Positions 24,801-36,800 of a DNA stretch of 64,000 nt are shown piece after piece; position 1 is the stretch's first letter; the number at the start of each line of letters is the position of its first letter. Under the pieces are notes generated by a model that did no database searches, was not told where the DNA came from, and saw only the letters and a list, made by a program, of their open reading frames with translations. This DNA comes from Dendrobium chrysotoxum. Lineage: Eukaryota > Streptophyta > Magnoliopsida > Asparagales > Orchidaceae. Position numbers and translations under genes: made by a program. The DNA is taken from assembly GCA_019925795.1 (NCBI GenBank), contig CM034312.1, forward strand, positions 24,021,914 through 24,085,913. The letters are read 5' to 3'.

Positions 24801-27800
24801 TTCAGGATTATGTTTTGAGTTTGCTAAAATTAAAATTTCTTAGGTTGTGAGGGCTCTAGCTGCCAACTAGGGATTTGGCAGAGCCCGATCTTCCTCTCTA
24901 ATTGAAGACCCAATTGTATCTTGCTTTTTCTTTCATAAATCTTTCAATAAGAAAGTTCTTATGTGTTCTTCTTCCTAGTTTTCTCAATACCTACATCTAC
25001 TTCCTATCAAATTGGTATCAGAGTGAGTTTTTGGAGAGATGGCAGCGAAGAAGGTGGATGCATTGCAAGGCGAAGTTGAGAAAATCAAATGTTGGATGGA
25101 GGAGAAGTTTTCAACCATCAAATGAAGGATTTCAACCATGGAGAATTGGATGGAGAGCCGATTTGGAAGTTTGGAGGAGATGATGAGGAAGCTTATGGAG
25201 ATGCAATCCAAAACTCCACTGGCGGTTCCGATTGCAAATCCTAACCAAGATTTGATCGGGATTTCCTTGGCCGAATCTAAAGGAAAGAAGATCGGACGGG
25301 AGGAGTTCGACGATGAGAGTTTCTTTCATCAATAACCACCTTCTAGGGCTCTGATAAGGGGCCGGATTAGGGTTTTCGGATGGGGGGACAGTAAGGAGGG
25401 AATTTTATGGTGGAGGTGGTGAGGTGGTTGACCACTATAGGAGGCATTTTGGGCAAGTAGAGTGGGTGACTGGAGATGGAGGGTGTCGAGCCGAGTTGTG
25501 AAGATTGGGTCATGCAAGGAGGATGGAAGAAAGGTGAGAGTCCTACCTCGATGCACGGGGGGAATTGTTGGAGGGGGAGAAAGTTAGAGTGAAGATGCTA
25601 GGGTGAGGAAATGGAAAATGCCGATATTTGAAGAGGAGACCCATGGGTAGGTGTATCTGGTGGAGGCAGACGCATCAAGATATGGCCTAGGGGCAATACT
25701 CATACAGGATCATTGGCCCATTGCTTATTTCCGTAAGGTGCTCACAACCAGGGCGAGGCTCAAGTCGGTATATGAGCGGGAGCTGATGTCAATTATCTTA
25801 GCCACCCAAAAGTGGCGACCCTATTTGTTGGGGCGACACTTCATCGTCAGATCAGACTAGATGAGTCTGAAGATCGTAACTAAGGAGTATCAACGGTGGT
25901 TATCCAAATTACTTGGATATGATCACCCAGAACTAGACAGTTCTCATCCTTCCACCTTGAGAACAAGGTGGCACTTTGGGAGGGGAGTATTGATGGACTG
26001 ACCGATATGATTGGGAGAAAATTAGGAAGTTTTCTAACCAAGAGGGAGCTGTTTAGGAAGGTTCTTAATCAAAAGAGAATTATTTAGGAAAGTTTTAATT
26101 ACAATTGTGAGGGAATTATTTAGGGCAAGAGATTTGATTTGAATTCAAAATTAAGAGAAATTTATTTAGGGAAAGGGAGGAGGAATAAGGGGGAGTTATT
26201 CAGAAAAGTTTTAATTATAATTGGGAGGGAATTATTTAGGGCAAGAGATTTAATTTGAATTCAAATATAAGAGGGAATTATTTAGGGAAAATGAGGCTGA
26301 TTTGGGAGGGAATTAGGGGAGCCTATTTAAGGCTAACAATAGGGTGATTTCAGGATTATGTTTTAAGTTTGCTGAAATTAAAATTTCTTAGGTTGTGAGG
26401 GCTCTAGCTGCCGGCTAGGGATTTGGGAGAGCCGGATCTTCCTCTCTAATTGAAGATCCAATTGTATCTTGCTTTTTCTTTCATATATCTTTCAATAAAA
26501 AGTTCTTGTTTGTTCTTCTTCCTAGTTTTCTCAATACCTACATGCACTTCCTATCAGATCACTCTCAAAATATTTCATGCCATAAGGACATGATAAATTT
26601 TATTTAACTTAATAATTTTGTCACCAAATGGGATTATTAAATAACGATTATGACCGGAGCTTTTTGATCAACTAATTTTGCCACAAAATGGTTCTATTAA
26701 AGTACGATTAAGGCTAGATCATATAAATTTCGTTATGGATTAGCCCACATTTGGTTGTGACTTATAAGGTGCATTTGATAGAGCACAAAGCCCTCTGTTA
26801 GTTAAAGATGATTTAAAATTGTCCTCTTAGGCAAATAATTACTTTTTGAGGCAAATTTTTACTCTAGTATATGAGGTTCCTTCGGATGATGCAACCCATA
26901 GCTTTCAACAAGGTTCTTTCCACATGGTTGCCAAGTAGGATTTTTTGGTTTAGTTAAGTCAATTATATGTTCTGACTTGGTAGACTAAAATCCACAATAA
27001 CGTAGGATGATAAAAATTTGGTATCTTGATCGGATTCATCATCATTCTCTCCTTCATCCATCTTGAGCTAAAGGAAGCAAATTTTCTCTATCCTAAATTC
27101 AAATTGCTACTACTATTTAAACATTTAGCGTGTATCGACTGGCCTTAAATGAAAGTTCTTATTTGTCATCAGGAAGGATAATTAACTATAAAAGCTTGCG
27201 CCTATGAGAAACCTAAAACTAGATCTTAAAATCCTCTTAAAATGAGAGTAAAATTTTTAGGCAGTGTCTTATCTGCAATCTAATATGGAATACAACAACA
27301 ACAACAACAACAACAACAAGCCTTTGTCCCACTACGTGGGGTCGGCAACATGAATCCTTTTTCTCCATTGTGTCCGGTTCAAAGTCAAATTCTCGTTTAA
27401 ATCTAATAGAGAAAGGTCATTTCTAATATTTTCTAACCAAGTCTTTTTAGGTCTACCTCTACCTTTCTTAACATAAGTCAAATCTAATACCTCTACTTTC
27501 CTAACTGGGTCATCGGAAGGCCGCCGTTTTATGTGACCAAACCATCTAAGGCGACTCTCTCTAATCTTATCGTCCACTGGAGCTACTCCAACCTTTTCAC
27601 GTATATGCTCATTTCGTATCCTGTCTCTAAGAGTAAATCCACTCATCCACCTAAGCATCCTCATCTCCGCAACACATAACTTAGTATTGTGCTTCTCTTT
27701 TAATGGCCAACATTCTGCAATCTAATATGGAATAGTCTAGAAGAAAAATATTCTCATGTATTTTAGAATATTCTCTAGGCTAGGGGGACTATAAATAGAG

Positions 27801-30800
27801 ATCCCCACCCCTCATTTGGATCCATCCAAAAAGTTTATCATGTTCTTAAGCTTTGTAAGGTTTCCTTTCTCAATAAAGCATTACTTTCCTTTCCACCTCT
27901 CTTCTCCAAGTGTCCAAGTGTTCTTACCCTTGTGTTGTGAAAGTTAGGCTGCTTAGCATAGGTTTTGAGTGCTAAGGCTGCACGAGTGACTAAGAAAAGG
28001 TTATTGCGTGGCAGTTGGTATCAGAGCCTAGGTTGAAGGCATGGTGAAGCATGGGAAAGAGCAAGCTGTTGGGTCTAAAGTCACCCACATGGAGGCATCT
28101 CAACAAGGAAGAGGTTGTGAAGAAACGCATGATCCTCCTGCATCAAAGCCCCATGGCAAGTCCAATGATTTAATCTCTGGTTTTGATTCACCCCTTGCTC
28201 CAGTGGAGGAGGCTATGAATGGCATAGAAGTCCAAGTGGAAGAACTAAGCGAAAGGGTTAATGGCCTAGAGGAGGAGGACATCACCATTCATTCCTTAAT
28301 CAGAGATCCAGTACGTCAGATTGAGAAATCCTTCAGGGTCTAAATGGCGAAGATGAGAGAAGAACTGATGGGAGAGCTTCGGGTTGTGCAATGATCTCAA
28401 GAGGAGGAGATGCACAGTCTTCGTGTAAGCATTGAAGACGTGTGGGGATATAGCACTGTGCAAGAGGGCACTAGCATCAGGGTCCAACAACCATGTTGAA
28501 TCCAAGCGTGTTGAAGTGCCAAAACCTAAGAGCTTTGGAGGAGTTCGCAACGCAAAAGGAGTGGACAACTTCTTATGGGGACTGGAACAGTACTTTGGTG
28601 CCATAGGTATCACTAAAGAGGTTGCGAAGATCCAATTCGCTGCTCTCTACCTTTCCGATACTGCTGGAGGAGAAGGCAAGGAGACCTTGAGAAAGGTATG
28701 TGCACTATTTCCACCTTCGATGGCTTCAAGAAGGAATTAAAGTGACAATTCTACCCCGATTGCAAAAGATAAGGCAAGAGCAAAACTACAAAGGCTCAAG
28801 TAAGTTGGGTCAATTCGAGAATACATCAAGGACTTCACTAATTTGGTCCTTGAAATTCCTGACATGTCCGATAAAGATGCTATGTTCAACTTCATGGATG
28901 GTCTTTAAGCATGGGCCAAGACTGAACTAAGGAGACGTTGAGTACAAGATCTTGCTTCCTCCATTGCTATTGCAGAGAGCCTAATTGACTACACCAAGGA
29001 CTCCACAAAGCCAAAGGAAAAGAGAACCATCCATGTTAAAAGTGGGGGAGACAGTGGACCCAGTAAGGAAGAATCTCTCTACACCTCAACAACTAAGGGG
29101 AAAGACAAAGGGAAGTTCAAAGACACCAAAAATAAGCCATATAATAATAACTGCTTCCTTTGTGGAGGACCTCACTAAGCAAAGGAATGCCCTCAAAAGA
29201 AGGCCCTAAATTCTCTTCTAGCAAGTCCTCAGAAGGTGGCAGAAGCAGAGGATGGAGATACTATGTCACAAGTAGGATCCATGCAACTGCTGAATGGGAT
29301 ACAGTCCATGCCAAAGCCCAAAGCTAAGGGATTACTCTTTGTAGAGATGAGCATTGAAGGGAAGAATACCAATGCCATTGTAGACACTAGTGCCTCACAT
29401 AACTTCATCTCTATGGAAGAAGCAAAAAGGCTAGGGGTAAAAGCAATAGGAGGAGGAGGCTCCATTAAGGCAATGAACTCAGCAGCAAGGCCCATACATG
29501 GTATAACTCGAGGAGTCAAGACCACTATGGTTTCATGGTCAGGAACTCTAGACTTCTCCATCATTCCAATGGATGACTTCAAGATTGTCTTGGTACTGGA
29601 GTTTTTGGACCAGGTAAAGGCTTTCTCAATATCCTATGCCAATAGCATGTGCATCATGGAGTGGAAGCAAGCTTGTATGGTGCCATAAAAAAGAGCCATC
29701 AAGCAAGAATAGAAGATATTATCAACCATTTAGTTCAAAAAGGGTGTCAAGCAAGATGAGGAAAGCTATATGGCCATTCTTCATGATGTTGATGAAGAAG
29801 AAAAGCCCCAAGAAGACATGCCAAAGGAAGTAGCTGTCGTGCTTGAGGAGTTCAAAGACATTGCCCTAGCCGAATTACCAAAAGAGCTACCACCTCGAAG
29901 GGAGGTAGACCATCAGATTGAATTAGAACCAGGGACCAAGCCACCAGCCATGGGAGCATATTGTGTGGCATCGCCAGAGTTGGCAGAACTTCGTAGGCAA
30001 CTAAGGGAGTTGCTAGATGCAGGATTCATTCGGCCCTTTAAAGCTCCATTTGGTGCTCCAGTCCTATTTCAAAAGAAGAAGGATGGTTCCTTGCGCATGT
30101 GCATAGACTACCGAGCATTAAACAAGATAATAGTGAAGAATAAATACCTTATTCCTCTTATCGCCGACCTCTTTGATCAATTAGGAGATGCCAAGTACTT
30201 CTCCAAGCTGGACATACGATCAGGGTACTACCAAGTGTCTATAGCGGAGGGAGATGAGCCGAAGACAACATGTGTCACAAGGTATGGGTCCTACGAATTT
30301 CTGGTTATGTCCTTTGGGTTAACCAATGCCCCTGCACCATTCTGCACCTTGATGAATAAGCTTTTCCACTCATACCTAGACCAGTTCATGGTCGTATACC
30401 TTGATGATATAGTGGTCTATAGCATGACACTCCAAGACAACATTCAACATCTAAGAGAAGTGTTCAAGGTACTTAGAGACAACAAACTCTATATCAAGAA
30501 AGAAAAATTCTCCTTCGCCAAACAAGAGGTGACATTCTTGGGACATCGGATAAAAGAGGGGAAGCTTATGATGGAAGATAGCAAAGTACAAGCCATTTGA
30601 AGTTAGGAGCCACCTAGTAAAGTAAGTGAGCTAAGATCTTTCCTTGAGCTTATGAATTACTATCGATGATTTATAAGAGGCTACTTTGCAAGGGCTATTT
30701 CACTAACCGATCTACTTAAGAAGAACAAAACGTGGGAGTGGGATACCAAGTGCCAAGAAGCATTTGAAGATCTCAAGAAAGCCATTAGCAATGAACCAGT

Positions 30801-33800
30801 TCTCAGCCTCCCAGATCATGAAAGGGCTTATGAACTCCACACAGATGCATCCGACTATGTCATAGGAGGAGTACTCATACAACAAGGACACCCAATTGCC
30901 TATGAGAGTCGGAAGCCCAATGAAATAGAAAGGCGCTACACCGTCCAAGAGAAGGAGATGATAGCCATCATACATAGCCTTAGAGTCTAAAGGCATTACC
31001 TACTTGGGTCAAAGTTCAAGATCTTGACTGATAATATTGCAGCAAGTTACTTACAAACTCAGAAGAAGCTGAGCCCCAAGCAAGCAAGGCGGCAGGACTT
31101 CCTTGCAAAATTTGACTATATCCTCGAATATAAGCCAGGGAAGGCCAATATAGTTGCTGATGCCCTAAGTAGAAAAGCAAGCCTAGCTAGTATCTCCCAT
31201 GTCACTAGCCTACTTATAAATAGAATAAAAGAAGGATTGAAGGAAGACCCACCACAAGCCCAGAATATCCTCATGCTCATAAAAGAAGGAAGGACTAGAA
31301 GATGTTAGGTGGAAGAAGACATTCTCTACACCAATGACCATCGTATCTATGTTCCAAGATGGGGAAAGCTAAGAAGGGAGATCCTAAAGGAATGTCATGA
31401 TTTTATATGGGCAGGACATCCAGGTATTAGAAGAACTTTAGCGCTTCTAAAGAATAACTACTATTGGCCAGGGATGCAGGAAGAGGTGGAGGAGTATGTG
31501 AGGACTTGTCTCACTTGTCAGCAAGATAAGACACTTCAACAACAGCTAGGAGGATTGTTGGAACCACTACCCATTCCCCAGAGACCATGGGAGAGTGTCT
31601 CCTTGGATTTCATCTCTAGCCTGCCAAAATCAGAAAGATATGGGAGTACACTAGTCGTAGTAGATAGATTCAGTAAGTATGCAACCTTCATAGCAGCTCT
31701 CACGGATTGCACTGTAGAAGAAGTAGCGAGGTTCTTCCTACACAATGTAGTCAAGCTATGGGGTGTATCGAGGAGCATCATCAGTGATAGAGACCCACGC
31801 TTTACTGGGAGATTTTGGACTGAGTTATTCAAGATATTGGGGTCAGACTTGAACATCTCAACAAGTTTCCACCCCCAAATTGATGGTCAAACAGAAAGGA
31901 TCAATGCACTCTTGGAGGTCTACGTGAGGCATTATGTGAATGCAGGGCAAAACTTCCTGATGTGGCACAATTCTCATACAACCTACAACGAAGTTAGGCT
32001 ACCAGCAAAAGTCCTTTTGAAATCATCTTGGGAAACAACCTTTGACACCTCCCTCCCTTGCCATTGGTTATGAAGGGAAAAGCCCTGCAGCCTATAAATT
32101 TGCCTGGTCCTGGAATGAGCAAAGAGAGCAAGCTCGTGCCTCACTTCATAAAGTAGCAAAGAGGATGAAGAATGGGCTAATACAAAAAGAAGACCTGTGG
32201 AGTTTAAAGAAGGAGACCTAGTACTTGTCAAGCTTCTACCACAACAATTCAAGACACTCTGAAAGGTACATAATAGGCTAGTAAGGAAATATGAAAGGGC
32301 CTTTTGAAGTGATCAAGAAAATAGGAAAGGTTTCTATAAACTGAACCTCCCTCCTAAACTCAAGATTCACCTAGTCTTTCATGTGAGTATGCTTAGACCT
32401 ACCATGAAGACATTGAAGATCCATCAAAAGGAATATCCAAGAGAGCCCCCACAACACAACAGTCATCACTTTCTTTGATAAAGAAGTGGAAGAAATATTA
32501 TCAAATCAAGTGATCCACCGACGAGGAGTCCCAAATTATAAGGAATACTTCATTAAGTGGAAGGGCTTGCCAGACAGCGAAGCTAGTTGGGAACATGAAG
32601 ACACTCTATGGAAATTCAAGGACAAGATCCAGCAGTACCAAGAGGAAGGCGTGATGAGGGCATCACGGGCTTAAGCTGGGGAGAGTGTCACACTTTTTCC
32701 ATCTAGAGGGGGTTATCTAAATAAAGCCCAAGGCACTGAATACTCCAGAATCTTCTTCAACGTTCTAGATCATGCTAGAATGAAGAAGCTTTAAGAAGAC
32801 TCCAAGATTCTCTAGAATATTCTAGGCAACCTTATAAACTATTGTAATATACTAGAATTGTTTGGAATAGTCTAGAAGAAATTTATTCTCATGTATTCTA
32901 GAATATTCTCCAGGCGGGGGGGGGGGGGGGGGGGGGGGGGGGACTATAAATAGAGCTCCCCACCCCTCATTGGATCCATCCAAAAAAGTTTCCCAAGTTC
33001 TTATGCTTTGTAAGGTTTCCTTTCTCAATAAAGCATTACTTTCCTTTCCATCTCTCTTCTCTAAGTGTCCAAGTGTTCCTACCCTTATGTTGTGAAAGTT
33101 AGGTTGCTTAGCATAGGTTTTGAGTGCTAAGGCCACACAAGTGACTAAGGAAAGGTCATTGTGTGACAAGAAGCTACCTAACCCATTATGACCCAATACA
33201 TCCTCTATAGGCACAAGCGAGGTGCAACTCATACGTTCGTTGTTTCCATTGTCCATAATGTTGGAGTTATGAATAGGCAAGTTTATTAGCGTCCTTAGCT
33301 TGTATCATAACGGGTCTCTATCTATTAATTTGCACATGCAAGCATTCATTCATATAAGTTTGTTTTTTTAGTACATCTTTTCATGCAATAACATTATCTA
33401 TAAAAGTTATTCACTTTTTTTTGCGTAGCAGTTGAAATCATTGATATTGCAATAACATGACATTTAGAATCAAGGACATAGCAGTAGCAGGTCATTTTAA
33501 ATGTGGACATAATTATAAAATGAATTTGAATTTATGATTATTGACATTTATTGTCAAAAAGATATAACAATAGCATCCAATTGAACTCATTGACATAACA
33601 ATATTATAAACATGACCATATTAATGACATAGCATTTACAAACAAACTATAGAATGAGCTCAATAAATAATCATAGCTGTAATATGCTATTTGGAAATTA
33701 CAGACATTAACTAAAGGATGATTATACCATTTTATGAAATTTCTTAAATAATGTAACTTCACATGTACTACTGATAGCAATATGAATAGTTTTATTAAAG

Positions 33801-36800
33801 AATTGAAGTAGCATAACTTTTCCTCGATGAACATTCCAATAGAAGGAAAGTTTAATAAACAAGTAGATTATAATACAGTTGATCTAGAGGAAGGAAATAT
33901 TTTGGACCGGTACAGCCGGTCCTACGGGACCGGCTCGTGCGAAACAGGCGGAACTTCTCCGCCTCCTGTATGCACGATCCGACTGCGCCCATGTCTGACA
34001 GAGCTATTTAGGAAGTTTTTGGGAGGAAATTTTCAAAGTAGGGGCTGTTTAGATATTTCCTTTTGAATTTTATGTATTAAGTTGTATGTTTTGCTAGGGT
34101 TAGGGCATCTTGAATTTAGCTAAAATTTGAGATCTCTTAGGTTTTGGGCTCTAGCGGCGTTTAGAGATTTGGGAGAGCTGGATCTTCCTCTCCAATTGAA
34201 GATCCACTTGTATCTCGCATTTTCTTTCATAAAATTTTCAATAAAAAAGTATTCTTGTGTGTTATATTCCTAGTTTTCTTGTTGTGATTTTTCCGAAATT
34301 GCTGAAATCATATTTTAGCTAAGTCTTTTCCTAAATTTATGCAAGCACTTCCTATCAAATTTGTATCAGAGCAATTTGTTGGGTTGAAATTAGAAGCCTT
34401 CATCACTGAATTTTGCTTTGTTCCATATCCGATCTTGTTGTTTTTGCTGATTGGAGGCCGAAATTCATGTCAAACTTGTTGCTCTTTGCTATTGAAGCCT
34501 AAATCTAGATTCCTATGGCAGGAAGAAAGGTCGAAGTATTAGAAGGGGAGATCGGACAATTGAAAACTAAAATTTCAGATCTCCACACTCAACTTTCAGA
34601 TGTCAAAAATCAAATTTCAGCCATCCATGAGAAGATGGATGGAAATTTTTCCATCCTGGGGGAGATGTTGAAGAAGTTGCCCGAGGGCCAATCCAAAACG
34701 ACGTTGTCACAGAGGCGAGGGAAGCCTCCAACAACCCATGAAGCGGGGTAAATTTTAATCCAATAAGGCAAAAGGAAGATCAGGAGGTGGAGACTCGAAA
34801 AAGAGAATACCTCCCCTAGAGCCTATTCCTATGAAAGAGTCGGGTAGATGGTATGTGGGAAGGCATGAGGAGGTTGGACATGAGTGGAAGGGTGCTAAAT
34901 TTGAAAAGGAAAGGGACAATTATGACCAAAGGAGGGTTGAATTTGAAAGGGGATGGGTTTGTTATGATCCAAGGAGTGTTGAATTTAAAAGGAGAAGGTG
35001 AGAATTTGATGAAAGGCTTGGGTATGAATGTAGAAGGGACGATTGGGACACTTGGGGGGAACCACCCCTTAGGGAATGGGAAATTATGAAGGGAACATAG
35101 GGAACGGAGGCAATCTGAGGGTGAGAGCTGAAGATGCCTATTTTTGAGGGAGAGGATGCCCATGGGTGGATTTACATGGTGAAAAAATACTTTACTGTCA
35201 ACAGGTTAATGGAGGGGGAGAGACTAACGGCAGCCGAGATGTGCTTGGAAGGGAAAGCTTTAGCATGGTATCAATGGAGGGATACGAGGTTACCGATACG
35301 GACCAAGAGAGAGTTTAAGGACTGCTTGTTGGAACATTTCCAAATCAATAGGGAAGGGGACTTCTATGAGCAGTTCTTCGCTTTGATGCAGGAGGGGACA
35401 ATGGTGGAGTACCGTGAGCAATTTGAGTACCTTACCAGTCGACTGGATCGGCTTTCAGAGACTGTACTGGAGGGAAACTTTATGAAGGGAATAAAACCAA
35501 AGATCCGCGCAGCGGTTAGAGTGATGAGGCCTCGTGACTTGGGAGAGACTATGGAGCTAGCTCAGTTGGTGGAGGATTAGAGGCACCTGGAGAGAGGAAC
35601 GAGGGGCAGCAGCTTAGGAGGCTCGTACATGATGACCACCACCTTTTTGGCATCCAAGGAGCCAACACCAAATACTCTTCGGGAGACTTCGAAGGAGAAG
35701 ACTGTAAGAGGAAGACTTGGGGACAACTTCAAGAAGCTCACCGAAATGGAATTATAGGAGAAATGGGAGAAGGGGCTATGTTTCAGATGTGACGAGAGGT
35801 ACAAGCCGGGGCACAGGTGTAAGGATTGAACTCTTTAGTTTCTTATCTTTCGTGATGAAGATGGAATGGAGGAGGGTGTTGTCTTTCCACCTTGCGGATA
35901 AGATGGATCTTTGGGAGGAGAGTTTTATTAGACCGGTCCAGCCGGTCCATACGAGATCGTCTCACGCTAATAGAGGCAGAACTTCTCTGCCTCCTGTACG
36001 CACGATCCGACTTCCCAGGTCTGATATAGCTGTTTAGGAAGGTTTTTGAAGGAAGTTAGGAGGAAAATTTTGAAGTAGGGGTTGTTTAGAGATTTCCTTT
36101 TGAATTTTATGTATTAAGTAGTATGTTTTGCTAGGGTTAGGACATCTTGAATTTAGCTAAAATTTGAGTTCTCTAAGGTTTTGAGCTGTAGCAACGTCTA
36201 GAGATTTGGGAGAGTTGGATCTTCCTCTCCAATTGAAGATCCACTTGTATCTCGTATTTTCTTTCATAAAACTTTCAATAAAAAAATGTTCTTGTGTATT
36301 CTATTCCTAGTTTTCTTGTTGTAGTTTTCCCGAAATTGTTGAAATCAGATTTCAACCAAGGCTTTTCCTAAATTTCTGCAAACACTTTCTATCAAATTGG
36401 TATCAGAGCAATTTCTTGGGCTGAAATTAGAAGCCTTCCTCGTTGAATTTTGCTGTGTTCTGTATCCGATCTTGTTATTTTTGATGATTGGAGGCCAGAA
36501 TTCGCGTCAAACTTGTTGCTCTTTGCTATTGGAGCCTAAATTTAGGTTCCCATGGCAGGAAAAAAAGGTAGAAGTGTTGGAAGGGGAGATCGGACAATTG
36601 AAAACTGAAATTTCAGATCTCCACACACAACTTTCAGATGTCAAAAATCAAATTTTAGCCATCCACGAGAAGATGGATGGGAATTTTTCCATTCTGGGGG
36701 AGATGTTGAAGAAGTTGCTCGAGGGCCAATCCAAAACTACGTCGTTAGAGGTGAGGGAAGCCTCCGGCAACCTAGGAAGCGGGGAAAGCTTTAGCTTGGT

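Larger units (their letters stand above)
24467..26556 (+). mobile_element. Small internally deleted Ty3/gypsy LTR element, complete with target duplication
   Basis: LTRs at 24467-25009 and 25991-26556 both run TGATGGACTGA to CTATCA. The 5-bp flank GATCA is present at 24462-24466 and 26557-26561, a perfect target duplication. The primer site TTGGTATCAGAG (initiator-Met type) follows the 5' LTR, and a purine-rich tract with GGGAGGGGAG precedes the 3' LTR. The interior of about 980 bp joins the start of gag directly to an RNase H piece, so protease, RT and integrase are missing. It must have moved with help from a relative. Confidence 0.92.
27728..33168 (+). mobile_element. Chromovirus (Ty3/gypsy with chromodomain), 5' LTR truncated
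   Basis: Gag, protease, RT, RNase H, integrase and chromodomain follow in order between a truncated 5' LTR (27728-28013) and a full 3' LTR (32686-33168). The primer site TGGTATCAGAGCC is at 28016-28028, and a purine tract GCTGGGGAGAG precedes the 3' LTR. From 29236 to 32073 the pol frame is continuous apart from in-frame stops, so decay is mainly by substitution. A target duplication cannot be tested because the 5' end is lost. Confidence 0.92.

Noticed and set aside
32852..33280. Minus-strand frame with a poly-proline run
   Set aside because: The prolines come from the 27-G run in the chromovirus LTR, and the rest is LTR and flanking sequence.
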